Below are positions 1 through 8,627 of a stretch of 43,777 bases of DNA, piece after piece. Position 1 is the first letter of the stretch; each line of letters begins with the position of its first letter. Under the pieces are notes generated by a model, which was given only the letters and a program-made list of their open reading frames with translations, did not search any database and had not been told where the DNA came from. The DNA comes from Candidatus Bipolaricaulota bacterium (GTDB taxonomy: Bacteria > Bipolaricaulota > Bipolaricaulia > UBA7950 > UBA9294). The stretch spans positions 1 to 43,777 of the forward strand of contig JAPLGD010000055.1 in the NCBI GenBank assembly GCA_026390345.1, read 5' to 3'. Both the position numbers and the translations under genes were made by a program.

Positions 1-1120
1 GGAACGCCTCTTCGACCTTCTCCGCCGTCCACGGATCGAGCGACTCGACTCCGTCGGCGAGGGCTGCCATGAGGTGGGCTTGCGCTGGCGTGACTCCGGC
101 TTGATCCTCGCGCTCGAGCGGGACCGGGAAGAGCATCTCCAGGGTGGCCGCGAGATCGGCAAGGGTCTTCGCGTGGTCCCGCAGGAGATTCGCCCCCACA
201 CGGAGTCGCTCGGGCTCTGCCTGGGCCCACAGCTCCGCGCTGACGTGTCCGCGCGCGACGACGAGCGGCTCTGCGAGAGCGACGAGCGCGTCGAGGTCCG
301 CACGCTTCATGTGCTGCTGGTTGAGCCAGAGGAGCTTGGCGTCTTCGAACACAGCCGCGGACTTGTTCAGACCCTCCAGCGTGAACAACCGGATGAGGTC
401 GTCACGCGAGAAGACCTCTTCGTCCCCGTGTGCCCACCCCAACCGGACGAGGAAGTTCACCAAGGCGTCCGGCAGGATTCCCCGGTTCCGGTACTCGAGC
501 ACCGACGTCGCGCCGTGCCTCTTGGATAGCTTCCCGCGGTCCGGACCCAGGATCATCGGGAGGTGGTAGAAGAGCGGCATGGGACGGTCGAGCGCCTGGT
601 AGATGCGCATCTGCTTCGGCAGGTTGTTGAGGTGCTCGTCTCCACGGATCACGTGCGTGATCCCCATGTCGACGTCGTCGACCACCACGACGAAGTTGTA
701 GACAAACGAGCCGTCGCTCCGTCGGATGACGAAGTCCTTCAACTGCTCGTTGTCAAACCGGACGTCGCCGACCAACTCGTCGTGCACGACCGTCGCGCCG
801 GCGTTGGGGACGCGAAACCACCAGGCTCCTTCCTTCTCGTAGACCGCGCCCGCGCGAAAGAGCGATTCCGCGGCCTCCAGGTGTCGTTCGTGGCGCTCCG
901 CCTGGCGGTAGTACTCATCCCAGTCCAGCCCGAGCCACCGCATCGAGGCGACAATCTGCTCGATGGCCTCGTCGGTGGACCGCTCACGGTCCGTGTCTTC
1001 GATGCGAAGGACGAACGTTCCGCCCATGTGCCGCGCGAAGAGCCAGTTGAACAGCGCCGTACGCGCTCCGCCGACGTGCAAGTACCCCGTCGGGCTCGGC
1101 GCGAACCTCACTCGAATCAT
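1..1120 (-). CDS. gltX: Glutamyl-tRNA synthetase, 3' end beyond window
   Basis: Charges tRNA-Glu (or tRNA-Gln in species that use the amidotransferase route) with glutamate in the cytoplasm. About 373 residues are visible; the C-terminal anticodon-binding part runs off the window start. The N-terminus carries the class I signature FAPSPTGYLHVGGARTALFN (residues 6-25) with an HVGG form of HIGH. KLSKRHG follows at about residues 197-203, after the conserved stretch VVVDDVDMGITHVIRGDEH. The ATG at 1120 follows GAGGGG five bases upstream. The HIGH-KLSKR distance is about 40 residues shorter than in E. coli GltX. The missing part is where the CxC zinc-binding insertion normally sits, between residue ~90 (AVYEKEG) and the WWFRVP strand. 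Reading frame is continuous there, so this is a deletion or lineage feature rather than a frameshift. It lies 67 bp downstream of the SpoU methylase gene and is probably co-transcribed with it. Confidence 0.96.
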   Translation of the reverse strand, partial: MIRVRFAPSPTGYLHVGGARTALFNWLFARHMGGTFVLRIEDTDRERSTDEAIEQIVASMRWLGLDWDEYYRQAERHERHLEAAESLFRAGAVYEKEGAWWFRVPNAGATVVHDELVGDVRFDNEQLKDFVIRRSDGSFVYNFVVVVDDVDMGITHVIRGDEHLNNLPKQMRIYQALDRPMPLFYHLPMILGPDRGKLSKRHGATSVLEYRNRGILPDALVNFLVRLGWAHGDEEVFSRDDLIRLFTLEGLNKSAAVFEDAKLLWLNQQHMKRADLDALVALAEPLVVARGHVSAELWAQAEPERLRVGANLLRDHAKTLADLAATLEMLFPVPLEREDQAGVTPAQAHLMAALADGVESLDPWTAEKVEEAF

Positions 1121-1187
1121 CGTCCCCCCTCGATTCCGGGTCGTGCCCGCGCGCTGATTGTACCACCCGCGCCGTGCCCTATCGGGG

Positions 1188-1976
1188 TCAGCCGCGGCTT
1201 GGGCGTGAGCGCTCTTTGCGGCGGAACTCGGAGCAGACCACGGCGGCCGCTACGGCCACGTTCAGCGAATCCTTGCCGGGAGCGGGCGCCGTCCACGGTG
1301 GGATGGTGATCTTCCGGGTGACGAACGGGCGAACCTCCTCCGATAGACCCCTCGCCTCGTTGCCGAAGAGGATGATGCCGCGACCTCCGAGCTCGGCTTC
1401 GTAGATCGACTCGCCGTCCAGGACGGCCCCGTAGACGGGCAGCTCGCGCGCGGCCACGTCGCGGAGCGTGGTGGGAAGCGCGGCACAGTGTACACCGACG
1501 TGAAGGAGCGCTCCCATGGTCGCCTGCACGACCTTGGGGTTGTAGGGATCGACGCAATCCGGAGAGCAAACGACGCAAGAGACGCCGAACCACGCCGCGA
1601 CGCGGAGGAGGCTGCCAAGATTCCCGGGGTCGCGCACCGCTTCCAGCCCGAGCGACACGCCCTCGAGAAGCCGAGACGGGTCTAACTCTTCGCTGGACTG
1701 CGGCACCACGGCGATCGCGTTCTGAGGGGTCGCGAGGGCGCTCAGCTTCTCCAGCTCCGCTCGGCTGACACGGACGACCTCGGCCACGTTCGGCCAACCA
1801 GACTCGGGCTGTTCCTCCCACCACTCATCGACCGCGTAAAGCTGCTCGATCGGGTGCCCCGCTGCGAGGTAATCGCGGACCATCCTGTCGCCCTCGACCA
1901 CGTAGAGCCGAAGCTGGGAACGAGCCTTGTCCTGCTGCAAAGATTGGACAAGCCGCATCCTGCTCTTGCTCAACAT
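1188..1976 (-). CDS. SpoU/TrmH-family RNA 2'-O-methyltransferase
   Basis: AdoMet-dependent ribose methyltransferase of the SPOUT (SpoU) superfamily, acting on rRNA or tRNA; the exact target cannot be told from sequence. The 262-residue length is usual for the TrmH/RlmB group. An N-terminal RNA-binding-like part contains the typical LYVVEGDRMV stretch (residues 24-33). The three SpoU motifs follow: motif 1 at about 116-131 (DPGNLGSLLR), motif 2 at 201-214 (ILFGNEARGLSEE) and motif 3 at 223-246 (KITIPPW...DSLNVAVAAAVV). These form the trefoil knot and cofactor site. The ATG at 1976 has CGGAG five bases upstream. It is the first gene of a minus-strand unit with gltX. A TTGAAG/17/TCGAAT match upstream could be its promoter. 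Confidence 0.9.
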   Translation of the reverse strand: MLSKSRMRLVQSLQQDKARSQLRLYVVEGDRMVRDYLAAGHPIEQLYAVDEWWEEQPESGWPNVAEVVRVSRAELEKLSALATPQNAIAVVPQSSEELDPSRLLEGVSLGLEAVRDPGNLGSLLRVAAWFGVSCVVCSPDCVDPYNPKVVQATMGALLHVGVHCAALPTTLRDVAARELPVYGAVLDGESIYEAELGGRGIILFGNEARGLSEEVRPFVTRKITIPPWTAPAPGKDSLNVAVAAAVVCSEFRRKERSRPSRG

Positions 1977-2026
1977 CGTGTCTCCGTTTGAGGGTCCCGG
2001 AAGTGCATCGCCCTTGATCTTGACAC

Positions 2027-2055
2027 ATTCGATGCCCGGCGACGAGCTGCTTCAA
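2027..2055 (-). promoter_or_regulatory. Possible sigma-70 promoter of the SpoU-gltX unit
   Basis: On the minus strand a TTGAAG -35 (2050-2055) is followed after 17 bases by TCGAAT (2027-2032). Each hexamer matches the consensus at four of six positions and the spacing is ideal. It lies about 50 bases upstream of the methyltransferase start. Weak evidence. Confidence 0.3.
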
Positions 2056-2073
2056 GATCCGGGAAAAGGCCAG

Positions 2074-2099
2074 GGGAGAGGGACTTGCGTCCCTCTCCC
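2074..2099. repeat. Perfect 11-bp inverted repeat (hairpin 1)
   Basis: GGGAGAGGGAC at 2074-2084 and its exact complement GTCCCTCTCCC at 2089-2099, separated by the loop TTGC. No T-run follows on either strand, so it is not a classical terminator. A small RNA structure, a factor-binding palindrome or a repeat-family copy are all possible. Confidence 0.75.
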
Positions 2100-2124
2100 G
2101 GAGGGCTGGTATCGGGGGTGCGAG

Positions 2125-2193
2125 ATGTCTCACTCGCAGTTCAAACGATTCAACCTAGACGCGAAATGTGAGGAGTGTGTGAAGCTCGATTGA
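2125..2193 (+). CDS. Possible 22-residue Cys-pair peptide
   Basis: Very tentative. An ATG at 2125 preceded by GGGGGTG opens a 22-codon frame rich in charged residues, ending KCEECVKLD. It lies just after hairpin 1. A CxxC pair in a tiny reading frame is suggestive, but frames this short arise by chance and I recognise no family. Confidence 0.15.
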   Translation: MSHSQFKRFNLDAKCEECVKLD

Positions 2194-2315
2194 GGATTCG
2201 GTGGAATGGGCGTGGGCACGGGAGGGATCGTGAACGAAGACGGGAAGAGAAGGGGCGTAGGGCATTGCGACGGCCCGTCCGTTGGAGCCTTCGAATCGCT
2301 TTCCATCGGCCCTTC

Positions 2316-2338
2316 GCGCAGGGAGCTTCTCCCTGCGC
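2316..2338. repeat. Perfect 10-bp inverted repeat (hairpin 2)
   Basis: GCGCAGGGAG at 2316-2325 and CTCCCTGCGC at 2329-2338 with a three-base loop. Like hairpin 1 it has no following T-run. It stands about 190 bases upstream of the macroglobulin start. Confidence 0.7.
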
Positions 2339-2524
2339 CTGTCTCAGTTCACTCATCAAAGACCGTCGCGCCATTCTGCCCTCTCCGTTCTGGTTCCGGG
2401 CGTTCCAGACAGCGCGGTGAAACAACGGCCAGCACGAGCGTGTTCATTTCTCGTAGGCGCGGCGCTCCGGTAGAGTCTTCGGGAACGTCGCGCCGAACCA
2501 CCCAGGCGCATACAGGGGGCGAAC

Positions 2525-5500
2525 ATGATCACGCTGAATCGGCAGACCGTCTGCTTCATCCTCCTTACGGCCGTCGTGCTTCTCTCAACGATCGGGCTTT
2601 CGGGAGCCGCGCAGGACAAGACCTTGGTGCCGGGCGCCGGGCCCGTCGCCCCGACTGTCGTGCGTATCGTTCCCGAACGGGGAGAAGAGCTTCGCGTCGA
2701 CGCGGCCATCGTCCTCAGCTTCTCGGCCGAGATGGACCGCGCCTCCACGGAGGACGCCGTTCGCCTGTCCCCCGAGGCGCCGCTCCGGTTCGAGTGGCCG
2801 GATGGGCGCACGTTGCGCGTTCTGCCCGTGACCGCGTGGTTGCGGGATGTCGAGTACGCCCTAACGATCACGACGAGCGCACGCGATCTCGCCGGTGTCC
2901 CGTTCGCCGAACTTGCCGCGTTCCGCGTTCGCACGGTCGGGTATCTCAAGGTGACCCAAACCGCCCCCGCAGACGAGTCCACCGAGATCGCCACCACAAG
3001 CACGGTCGTCCTGACGTTCAACCGCCCCGTGATCGCCCTGACCGCCTTGTCGGACCCACGGAGCGCGGAGCTCCCGAAGCCCCTCCGTTTCATCCCCGAG
3101 GTCCAGGGCGCCGGGGAGTGGCTCAACACATCCATCTACGTCTTCACCCCGGAACGCCCGCTGCGCGGCGGCACCCAGTACACGGCGACCGTACCCGCCG
3201 GGCTGACCGACGCCACGGGAGGACTCCTCGCCACCGACGCGTCGTGGACGTTCACGACGGAGCGGCCCAAGGTCGCGTGGACGGCCCCGGACTCCGGCGA
3301 ATCCCTCGTCTCCATCAACACGATGGTTCGCATCGCCTTCAACATGTCGGTCGACAGGGCGGCGGCCGCCGATCGTTTCTCTCTTCGCAAGGTCGGGCTT
3401 CTCGGAATCACGCTCAGCCCGAAGGTTGACGGGACCATGTCGACCGAAGGGAACGACGTCCTGTTCACCCCGAAGACCCCGCTCGACTACGACACCGAGT
3501 ACCTCGCCACGCTCGAGTCCGGCGTGACCGGAATCGAAGGCGGGCTCGGAGCCGAAGCGTTCACGACGTGGCGCTTCCGGACCGTCCCGCTGCCCCGCGT
3601 CGTCGGCACCTCACCTAAGGACGGCGACGACAACGTCTACCCGTACGCGTCGTTCCAGATCGAGTTCAACACACCGATCGACCCCGACACGGTGATGAAC
3701 CACGTCACCGTCGAGCCGGCCCCAGCCCCGGCCGACGTCTCCTGGTACTACCGATCTTGGGACAACACCTATGTCCTCGATTTCGGCGCGGCTCCGAGCC
3801 GAACGTACACGGTCCGCGTCAGCCCCGGCATTTCCGACCCCTACGGAAACAAGACGGCTGAGCACCTCACCGTCAAGTTCAAGACGGCGGCCCTCGAGCC
3901 CGCCGCTTGGTTCCAAGTCCCGGACCGCGTAGCGACGTATAGCACGTATGAACCGGCGCGCCTCTACGTCGGGCACCGCAACACGGACGAGCTCCGGCTG
4001 ACGCTCACCCGCATCGACACCGCCGCCTACTTCCAGGCGATGTCCGACTGGTACAACTTCGCCCCTCCGGCGGAGGGGAAACTGCGGTCCTGGACGGTGC
4101 CGGTGACGTCCACGCTGAACGACGTCGCCTACGCTCCCGTAGACCTCGTCAAAGGAGGAGGCGCGCTGGAGCCGGGAGTCTACGTCGTCGACGTCCGCGC
4201 GAGCGGCGTCGAGTGGGATCGCTGGCAGCACCGACGCATTCTCATCGCGAGTCCCACGCACCTGACCCTCAAGACGTCCAGCGAGGAGACCCTTGTGCTC
4301 GCCACCGACCTCGAGACCGGCACCCCGGTGGGCGGCCTGATCCTGTGGGCGCTCGACGGCGACGGCAAGGCGGTCGACGTCGACGTCACCGACAGCCACG
4401 GCCTGGCTCAATTCCCCACCGCGGGGCCGTACGACTGGCGAGGCCTAACGGTGATGGCCCGGAGCCCGTTCGTCCTTGCGAGTTCGGAGTGGAGCGACGG
4501 CGTCTCGCCGTGGGACTTCGACTTCTCCTCCGAGTCGTCGCCAAAGACGCGCACGTACATCGACACCGACCGCCCGATCTACCGTGCAGACCAGACCGTG
4601 TTCTTCCGCGCGGTGCTGCGCGGCGAGAGCGACGTCCACTACGCCATCCCGAGGCCGGGCAAGGCGAGCGTGACGATCCAGAACCCATCGTGGGACGTCG
4701 TCTATGAAGAGGACCTCGCCATCGACGAGTTCGGAACCGTGTCGGATCAGCTCGCTCTCGCGAAGGACGCACCCCTCGGAACCTACTCCCTGCGCGTCGA
4801 CTGGGAGGAGGAGTCCGCGTACGCCACGTTCGAAGTGGCCGCGTACCGGGCTCCGGAGTTCGAGGTCACCGTCGAGGTCGATCCCAACCAGACTGCGCAC
4901 GGCAACCCGATTGCTGGCACCGCTCGTGCGACCTACTTCTTCGGCGCGCCGGTGGCCGACGTTCCGGTCGAGTGGCGTGTCATCTCGGCCCCGTACAGCT
5001 TCTCCCCGCCTCAGCTTGAGCGATACACGTTCGCCGACAACGACGATCCCTGGAACTGCTTCGGCTGCTGGTGGCGAGCGCCGTCGCCGGTCGTGCCGAT
5101 CCTCGAGGGGACCGGTCGGACCGACGCCTCGGGCGCCCTCGCGATCGCACTCCCACCCGACATCGCGTCGCGACGGAACGACCCGGAGGATCCTCCCGTC
5201 ACGGACAGCCGGACGCTCACCCTCGAGGCGACCGCCCACGGTCGCGACGGCCAGGCCATCTCCGGCCGAGCGAGCGTCGTCGTCCATCAGGGCTCGTACT
5301 ACGTCGGCCTCGCCGCGGCGAAGACGATCGCCCGCACCGGCGAGGAGATGCCCGTCGACGTCGTCACCGTCGACTGGGCCGGCGCTCGCCTTCCGACCCA
5401 GTCGCTCTCCTACACCGTGTACCGCCGAGAGTGGTCGAGCGTTTTCGAATCCAACAAGGCCGGGGGCGGCCAGTGGACGTGGACATCATCGGACATCGAG

Positions 5501-8500
5501 GTCGCCCGCGGCGCGCTGACGACCGATGAGGCCGGAGAAGGCCGCGTCGCCTTCGTTCCAGAGCAGGGTGGAACCTACAAGGTCGCCGTCCAGGGACTCG
5601 ACGAACGCGAGCGACGGATTCGCGCCGGGTTGTTCGTCTGGGCGAGCGGCCTGGAGAGCGTGTCGTGGAGACGCGAGAATGACGACCGAATCGCCCTCGT
5701 GAGCGACAAGACCACGTACTCGGTCGGCGACACAGCGAAGATCCTTGTCCCGAGCCCGTACCCCGGAGCCCAGTGGGCGTGGGTGACGGTCGAACGTGGC
5801 GGCATCCTCAGTCAGCAGGTTGTCGAGCTGCCGTCGAACAGTACCGTCCTCGAGATCCCGATCACCGAGGACGCCGTGCCGAACGTCTACATCGGAGTTG
5901 TCCTCTTCCAGGGGCGCGCTGCGGCGGTCGCCGCAGGAGCGCCCCCCACCGCGGGGTGGAAGGTCGGATACGCGGCAGTGTCCGTGAACCCGGCACCGAG
6001 AATCCTGTCGATCGCGCTCGAGCCGTCGAGCGCCGCCCCGCGACCTGGCGACGTCCTCGACGTGGCGCTACGGGTGACCGACGCCGACGGACAGCCCGTT
6101 CGGGGGAGCTTCTCCCTCGACGTCGTCGACAAAGCGGTCCTCTCGCTTCAGCCGCGTACGCCCAACCGCATTGCGAGCGAGTTCTTCGGGGTGCGCGGCC
6201 TCGGCGTCCGCACGGCGGGCGGCCTGACCATCTCGCTGGGTCGCCTGGTGCTCGAGCAGCAGGCCGACGTCGGACCCGTAGCCGCGGAGGGCGCGGGCAA
6301 GCGCTTCAGCGTTGGTTCCGCGGCGCCGATGGCGGCGATGGCGGAAGCGGGCGGCTCCGATCAGGAGCAGGCGCGCAGCGCTTCCGAGCAGCTCCCGAGC
6401 GGACTGGCTCTGCGCGAAGATTTCGCCGACACCGCGTTCTGGGCGCCGGCCGTCAAGACCGACACCGACGGACGGGCGGCCGTCCAGGTCAAGCTTCCCG
6501 ATAACCTCACGACGTGGGTCGTCCGCGCCGTGGGCGTTACGACGCAGACCGAGGTCGGGGAGGCGACGGTCGACATCCTCGTCACGAAGCCGCTCCTCAT
6601 TCGTCCGGTCGTCCCCCGGTTCTTCGTTGTCGGCGACCGAGTCCGCCTCGCCGCTTCCGTCACGAACCAGACCCCGGACGACTTGGCTGTCGAGGTCACG
6701 ATGGGCTCAACCGGCCTGACGCTCGAGGACCCGGCCGTTCGCACCGTCGACGTGGCGGCCCACGGGGAGGCGACCGTCACCTGGTGGGTGACGGTGAACG
6801 ATGTAGCCTTCGTCGACCTGGCCTGGAGCGCCGTCTCGGGCGAGTTGTCCGACGCCGCACGGCCCCGCCTCACGACCGGCCCAGAGGGGACCGTTCCCGT
6901 GTATCGCTACACGGCTCCCGAGATTGTCGGGACCGCCGGCGTGCTCGCGGAGGCGGGCGGCCGCACGGAGACGATCGCGCTCCCGCCGGAGTTCGACGCG
7001 TCCCGCAGCCGCCTCGACCTTCGCCTCGACTTCTCGCTCGCCGCGTCCATGCGCGATGGGCTCTCGTACCTCGAGCACTTCGAGTACGAATGCACCGAAC
7101 AGGTGGTCAGCCGGTTCCTTCCGAACGTGCTCACGTTCCGCGCACTGCGGCTTCTCCACCTCGATGATCCCGAGCTGGCCGCGAAGCTCGACGACCTCGT
7201 CCTCGAAGGCCTCGAGAAGCTGTACACGCGTCAGAACAACGACGGTGGATGGGGCTGGTGGGAAGACGAGGAATCAAGTTCGCACCTCACGGCGTACGCG
7301 ACGTACGCGCTGCTTCGCCTTGGCGACGCCGACGTCGCCGTGCACCGCGATGTGATCGACCGCGCTTTGGGCTTCCTGAAGGACGCCCTGGTGCCTGCAA
7401 AGGAACTCGACGCCGGATGGGAAGCCAATCGCCAGGCGTGGATCCTCTACGTCCTCTCGCTCGGAAGCCCGTCGGAGAGCGTGAAGGCGTACGCCGATGA
7501 CCTGTTTGCCGGACGGACCAAGCTGTCGCACTACGCGAAGGCGTATCTCGCCATGACGCTCGATACGGCCGCGCACGGCAGCGCCGAGGTTCGAACTCTC
7601 CTCTCGGATCTCACGAACGACGCGATTCTCTCCGCGACCGGCGCCCATTGGGAGGAGCCTGACTACGACGGGTGGGCGATGAACACGGACACGCGATCGA
7701 CCGCCGTCATCCTCGACGCGTTCGCGAAGCTCGACCCGGAGAACTCGCTCGTCCCCAACGTCGTGCGCTGGCTCATGGTCGCCCGCAAAGACGGGATCTG
7801 GGAGACGACCCAGGAGAACGCGTGGGCCCTCATCGCGCTCACGGACTGGATGGTCGTGAGTCGGGAGCTCTCCGCGAACTACGAGTACGAAGTCCTCTGG
7901 GACCACGAGGTATGCCTCGAAGGGGCTGTGACGCCCGCTAACGTCGGGACGCCGGTTCGGCAGTCGATTCCCGGCACGGAGCTCGGATCGGGCGATCTCC
8001 ACCCGCTGACCTTCTTCCGCGGCGACGGCGAGGGAAAGCTCTACTACACGGCCCACCTCTACGTCCAGCTGCCCGCCGATCAGGTGGGGCCGCTCGATCG
8101 AGGCATCCTCGTCGACCGGCGGTACGTTGCCGCCGACTGCGCGGCCGACGCGACGTGCCCTGACGTCGTCGAAGCCGCCGTCGGGGAGACGTTCGAGGTG
8201 CGCCTGACCCTCATCGCTCCCCACGACCTCTACTACGTGGTCCTGGAAGACCCGATCCCGGCGGGGTGCGAGGCGATCAACACGGCGCTCGCCACCGAGA
8301 GCGTGGAGAGCCTCGACCCGTCGCTGTCAAGGGAGAGCGGACGTTCGCCGTGGTACTTCTGGTGGTGGTGGCGCTGGTACTCGAGGAGCGAGATCCGCGA
8401 CGAGAAGGTGGTTCTCTTCGCCGATTACCTCCCGGCAGGGACGTACAGCTACGTCTACCAGGTGCGAGCGGTCCAGCCCGGCGAGTACAAGGTCTTGCCG

Positions 8501-8581
8501 GCGAGCGCTCACGAGTTCTACTTCCCCGAGGTGTTCGGTCGGTCGGCCGGAAGGGCGTTCACGGTGGTCCCCTCCGAGTAG
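2525..8581 (+). CDS. Bacterial alpha-2-macroglobulin with intact thioester motif
   Basis: Large secreted protease-trapping protein: a protease cuts the bait region, the protein changes shape and a reactive thioester links it to the attacker. Of its 2018 residues, 1-29 are a signal peptide without a lipobox cysteine, so it should be soluble or loosely attached rather than a lipoprotein like E. coli YfhM. Four Big_5/Ig-like repeats (about 40-455) precede the macroglobulin domains. The MG2-type strand DTDRPIYRADQTVFFRA sits near 680. A small-residue, Met/Ala/Gly-rich stretch at about 1240-1290 looks like the bait region. The A2M domain starts near 1295 and the thioester motif CTEQ is at 1523-1526. 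A tryptophan/tyrosine-rich run near 1940 precedes the conserved C-terminal segment EIRDEKVVLFADYLPAGTY. ATG follows GGGGGC. The usual partner gene pbpC (PBP1C) is not adjacent. Confidence 0.93.
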   Translation: MITLNRQTVCFILLTAVVLLSTIGLSGAAQDKTLVPGAGPVAPTVVRIVPERGEELRVDAAIVLSFSAEMDRASTEDAVRLSPEAPLRFEWPDGRTLRVLPVTAWLRDVEYALTITTSARDLAGVPFAELAAFRVRTVGYLKVTQTAPADESTEIATTSTVVLTFNRPVIALTALSDPRSAELPKPLRFIPEVQGAGEWLNTSIYVFTPERPLRGGTQYTATVPAGLTDATGGLLATDASWTFTTERPKVAWTAPDSGESLVSINTMVRIAFNMSVDRAAAADRFSLRKVGLLGITLSPKVDGTMSTEGNDVLFTPKTPLDYDTEYLATLESGVTGIEGGLGAEAFTTWRFRTVPLPRVVGTSPKDGDDNVYPYASFQIEFNTPIDPDTVMNHVTVEPAPAPADVSWYYRSWDNTYVLDFGAAPSRTYTVRVSPGISDPYGNKTAEHLTVKFKTAALEPAAWFQVPDRVATYSTYEPARLYVGHRNTDELRLTLTRIDTAAYFQAMSDWYNFAPPAEGKLRSWTVPVTSTLNDVAYAPVDLVKGGGALEPGVYVVDVRASGVEWDRWQHRRILIASPTHLTLKTSSEETLVLATDLETGTPVGGLILWALDGDGKAVDVDVTDSHGLAQFPTAGPYDWRGLTVMARSPFVLASSEWSDGVSPWDFDFSSESSPKTRTYIDTDRPIYRADQTVFFRAVLRGESDVHYAIPRPGKASVTIQNPSWDVVYEEDLAIDEFGTVSDQLALAKDAPLGTYSLRVDWEEESAYATFEVAAYRAPEFEVTVEVDPNQTAHGNPIAGTARATYFFGAPVADVPVEWRVISAPYSFSPPQLERYTFADNDDPWNCFGCWWRAPSPVVPILEGTGRTDASGALAIALPPDIASRRNDPEDPPVTDSRTLTLEATAHGRDGQAISGRASVVVHQGSYYVGLAAAKTIARTGEEMPVDVVTVDWAGARLPTQSLSYTVYRREWSSVFESNKAGGGQWTWTSSDIEVARGALTTDEAGEGRVAFVPEQGGTYKVAVQGLDERERRIRAGLFVWASGLESVSWRRENDDRIALVSDKTTYSVGDTAKILVPSPYPGAQWAWVTVERGGILSQQVVELPSNSTVLEIPITEDAVPNVYIGVVLFQGRAAAVAAGAPPTAGWKVGYAAVSVNPAPRILSIALEPSSAAPRPGDVLDVALRVTDADGQPVRGSFSLDVVDKAVLSLQPRTPNRIASEFFGVRGLGVRTAGGLTISLGRLVLEQQADVGPVAAEGAGKRFSVGSAAPMAAMAEAGGSDQEQARSASEQLPSGLALREDFADTAFWAPAVKTDTDGRAAVQVKLPDNLTTWVVRAVGVTTQTEVGEATVDILVTKPLLIRPVVPRFFVVGDRVRLAASVTNQTPDDLAVEVTMGSTGLTLEDPAVRTVDVAAHGEATVTWWVTVNDVAFVDLAWSAVSGELSDAARPRLTTGPEGTVPVYRYTAPEIVGTAGVLAEAGGRTETIALPPEFDASRSRLDLRLDFSLAASMRDGLSYLEHFEYECTEQVVSRFLPNVLTFRALRLLHLDDPELAAKLDDLVLEGLEKLYTRQNNDGGWGWWEDEESSSHLTAYATYALLRLGDADVAVHRDVIDRALGFLKDALVPAKELDAGWEANRQAWILYVLSLGSPSESVKAYADDLFAGRTKLSHYAKAYLAMTLDTAAHGSAEVRTLLSDLTNDAILSATGAHWEEPDYDGWAMNTDTRSTAVILDAFAKLDPENSLVPNVVRWLMVARKDGIWETTQENAWALIALTDWMVVSRELSANYEYEVLWDHEVCLEGAVTPANVGTPVRQSIPGTELGSGDLHPLTFFRGDGEGKLYYTAHLYVQLPADQVGPLDRGILVDRRYVAADCAADATCPDVVEAAVGETFEVRLTLIAPHDLYYVVLEDPIPAGCEAINTALATESVESLDPSLSRESGRSPWYFWWWWRWYSRSEIRDEKVVLFADYLPAGTYSYVYQVRAVQPGEYKVLPASAHEFYFPEVFGRSAGRAFTVVPSE

Positions 8582-8590
8582 CCGGAGGCG

Positions 8591-8627
8591 CTCCTGCGCG
8601 GCTCGCTTCCTACTTGCCGCGCAGGAG
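8591..8627. terminator. Hairpin between convergent genes
   Basis: A perfect 12-bp inverted repeat (CTCCTGCGCGGC at 8591-8602, GCCGCGCAGGAG at 8616-8627, 13-base loop) sits in the 28-bp gap between the macroglobulin stop and the ACT gene stop. Its right arm is also the last codons (LLRG) of the ACT protein. It probably ends transcription from both sides, though neither strand has a good T-run. Confidence 0.6.

Larger units (their letters stand above)
1977..2524. other. 548-bp intergenic region between divergent genes
   Basis: This is the only gap longer than 300 bases in the window. It separates the minus-strand methyltransferase from the plus-strand alpha-2-macroglobulin. It holds two perfect hairpins (2074-2099 and 2316-2338), one possible 22-residue reading frame (2125-2193) and a weak promoter match on the minus strand. 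TAGAGT at 2471-2476 is a weak -10 candidate for the macroglobulin gene. I see no tRNA, and no convincing conserved protein in any frame. Confidence 0.7.

Noticed and set aside
2020-2025. Perfect TTGACA -35 box on the plus strand
   Set aside because: No acceptable -10 hexamer 16-18 bases downstream.
2206-3429. 407-codon frame overlapping the intergenic region and macroglobulin start
   Set aside because: Mostly overlaps the well-supported macroglobulin gene in another frame; composition is low-complexity Arg-rich.
2525-8581. Reading the macroglobulin and VIT/vWA genes as part of an antiphage defence island
   Set aside because: No nuclease, restriction, toxin-antitoxin or sensor genes are nearby; neighbours are housekeeping and transport genes.
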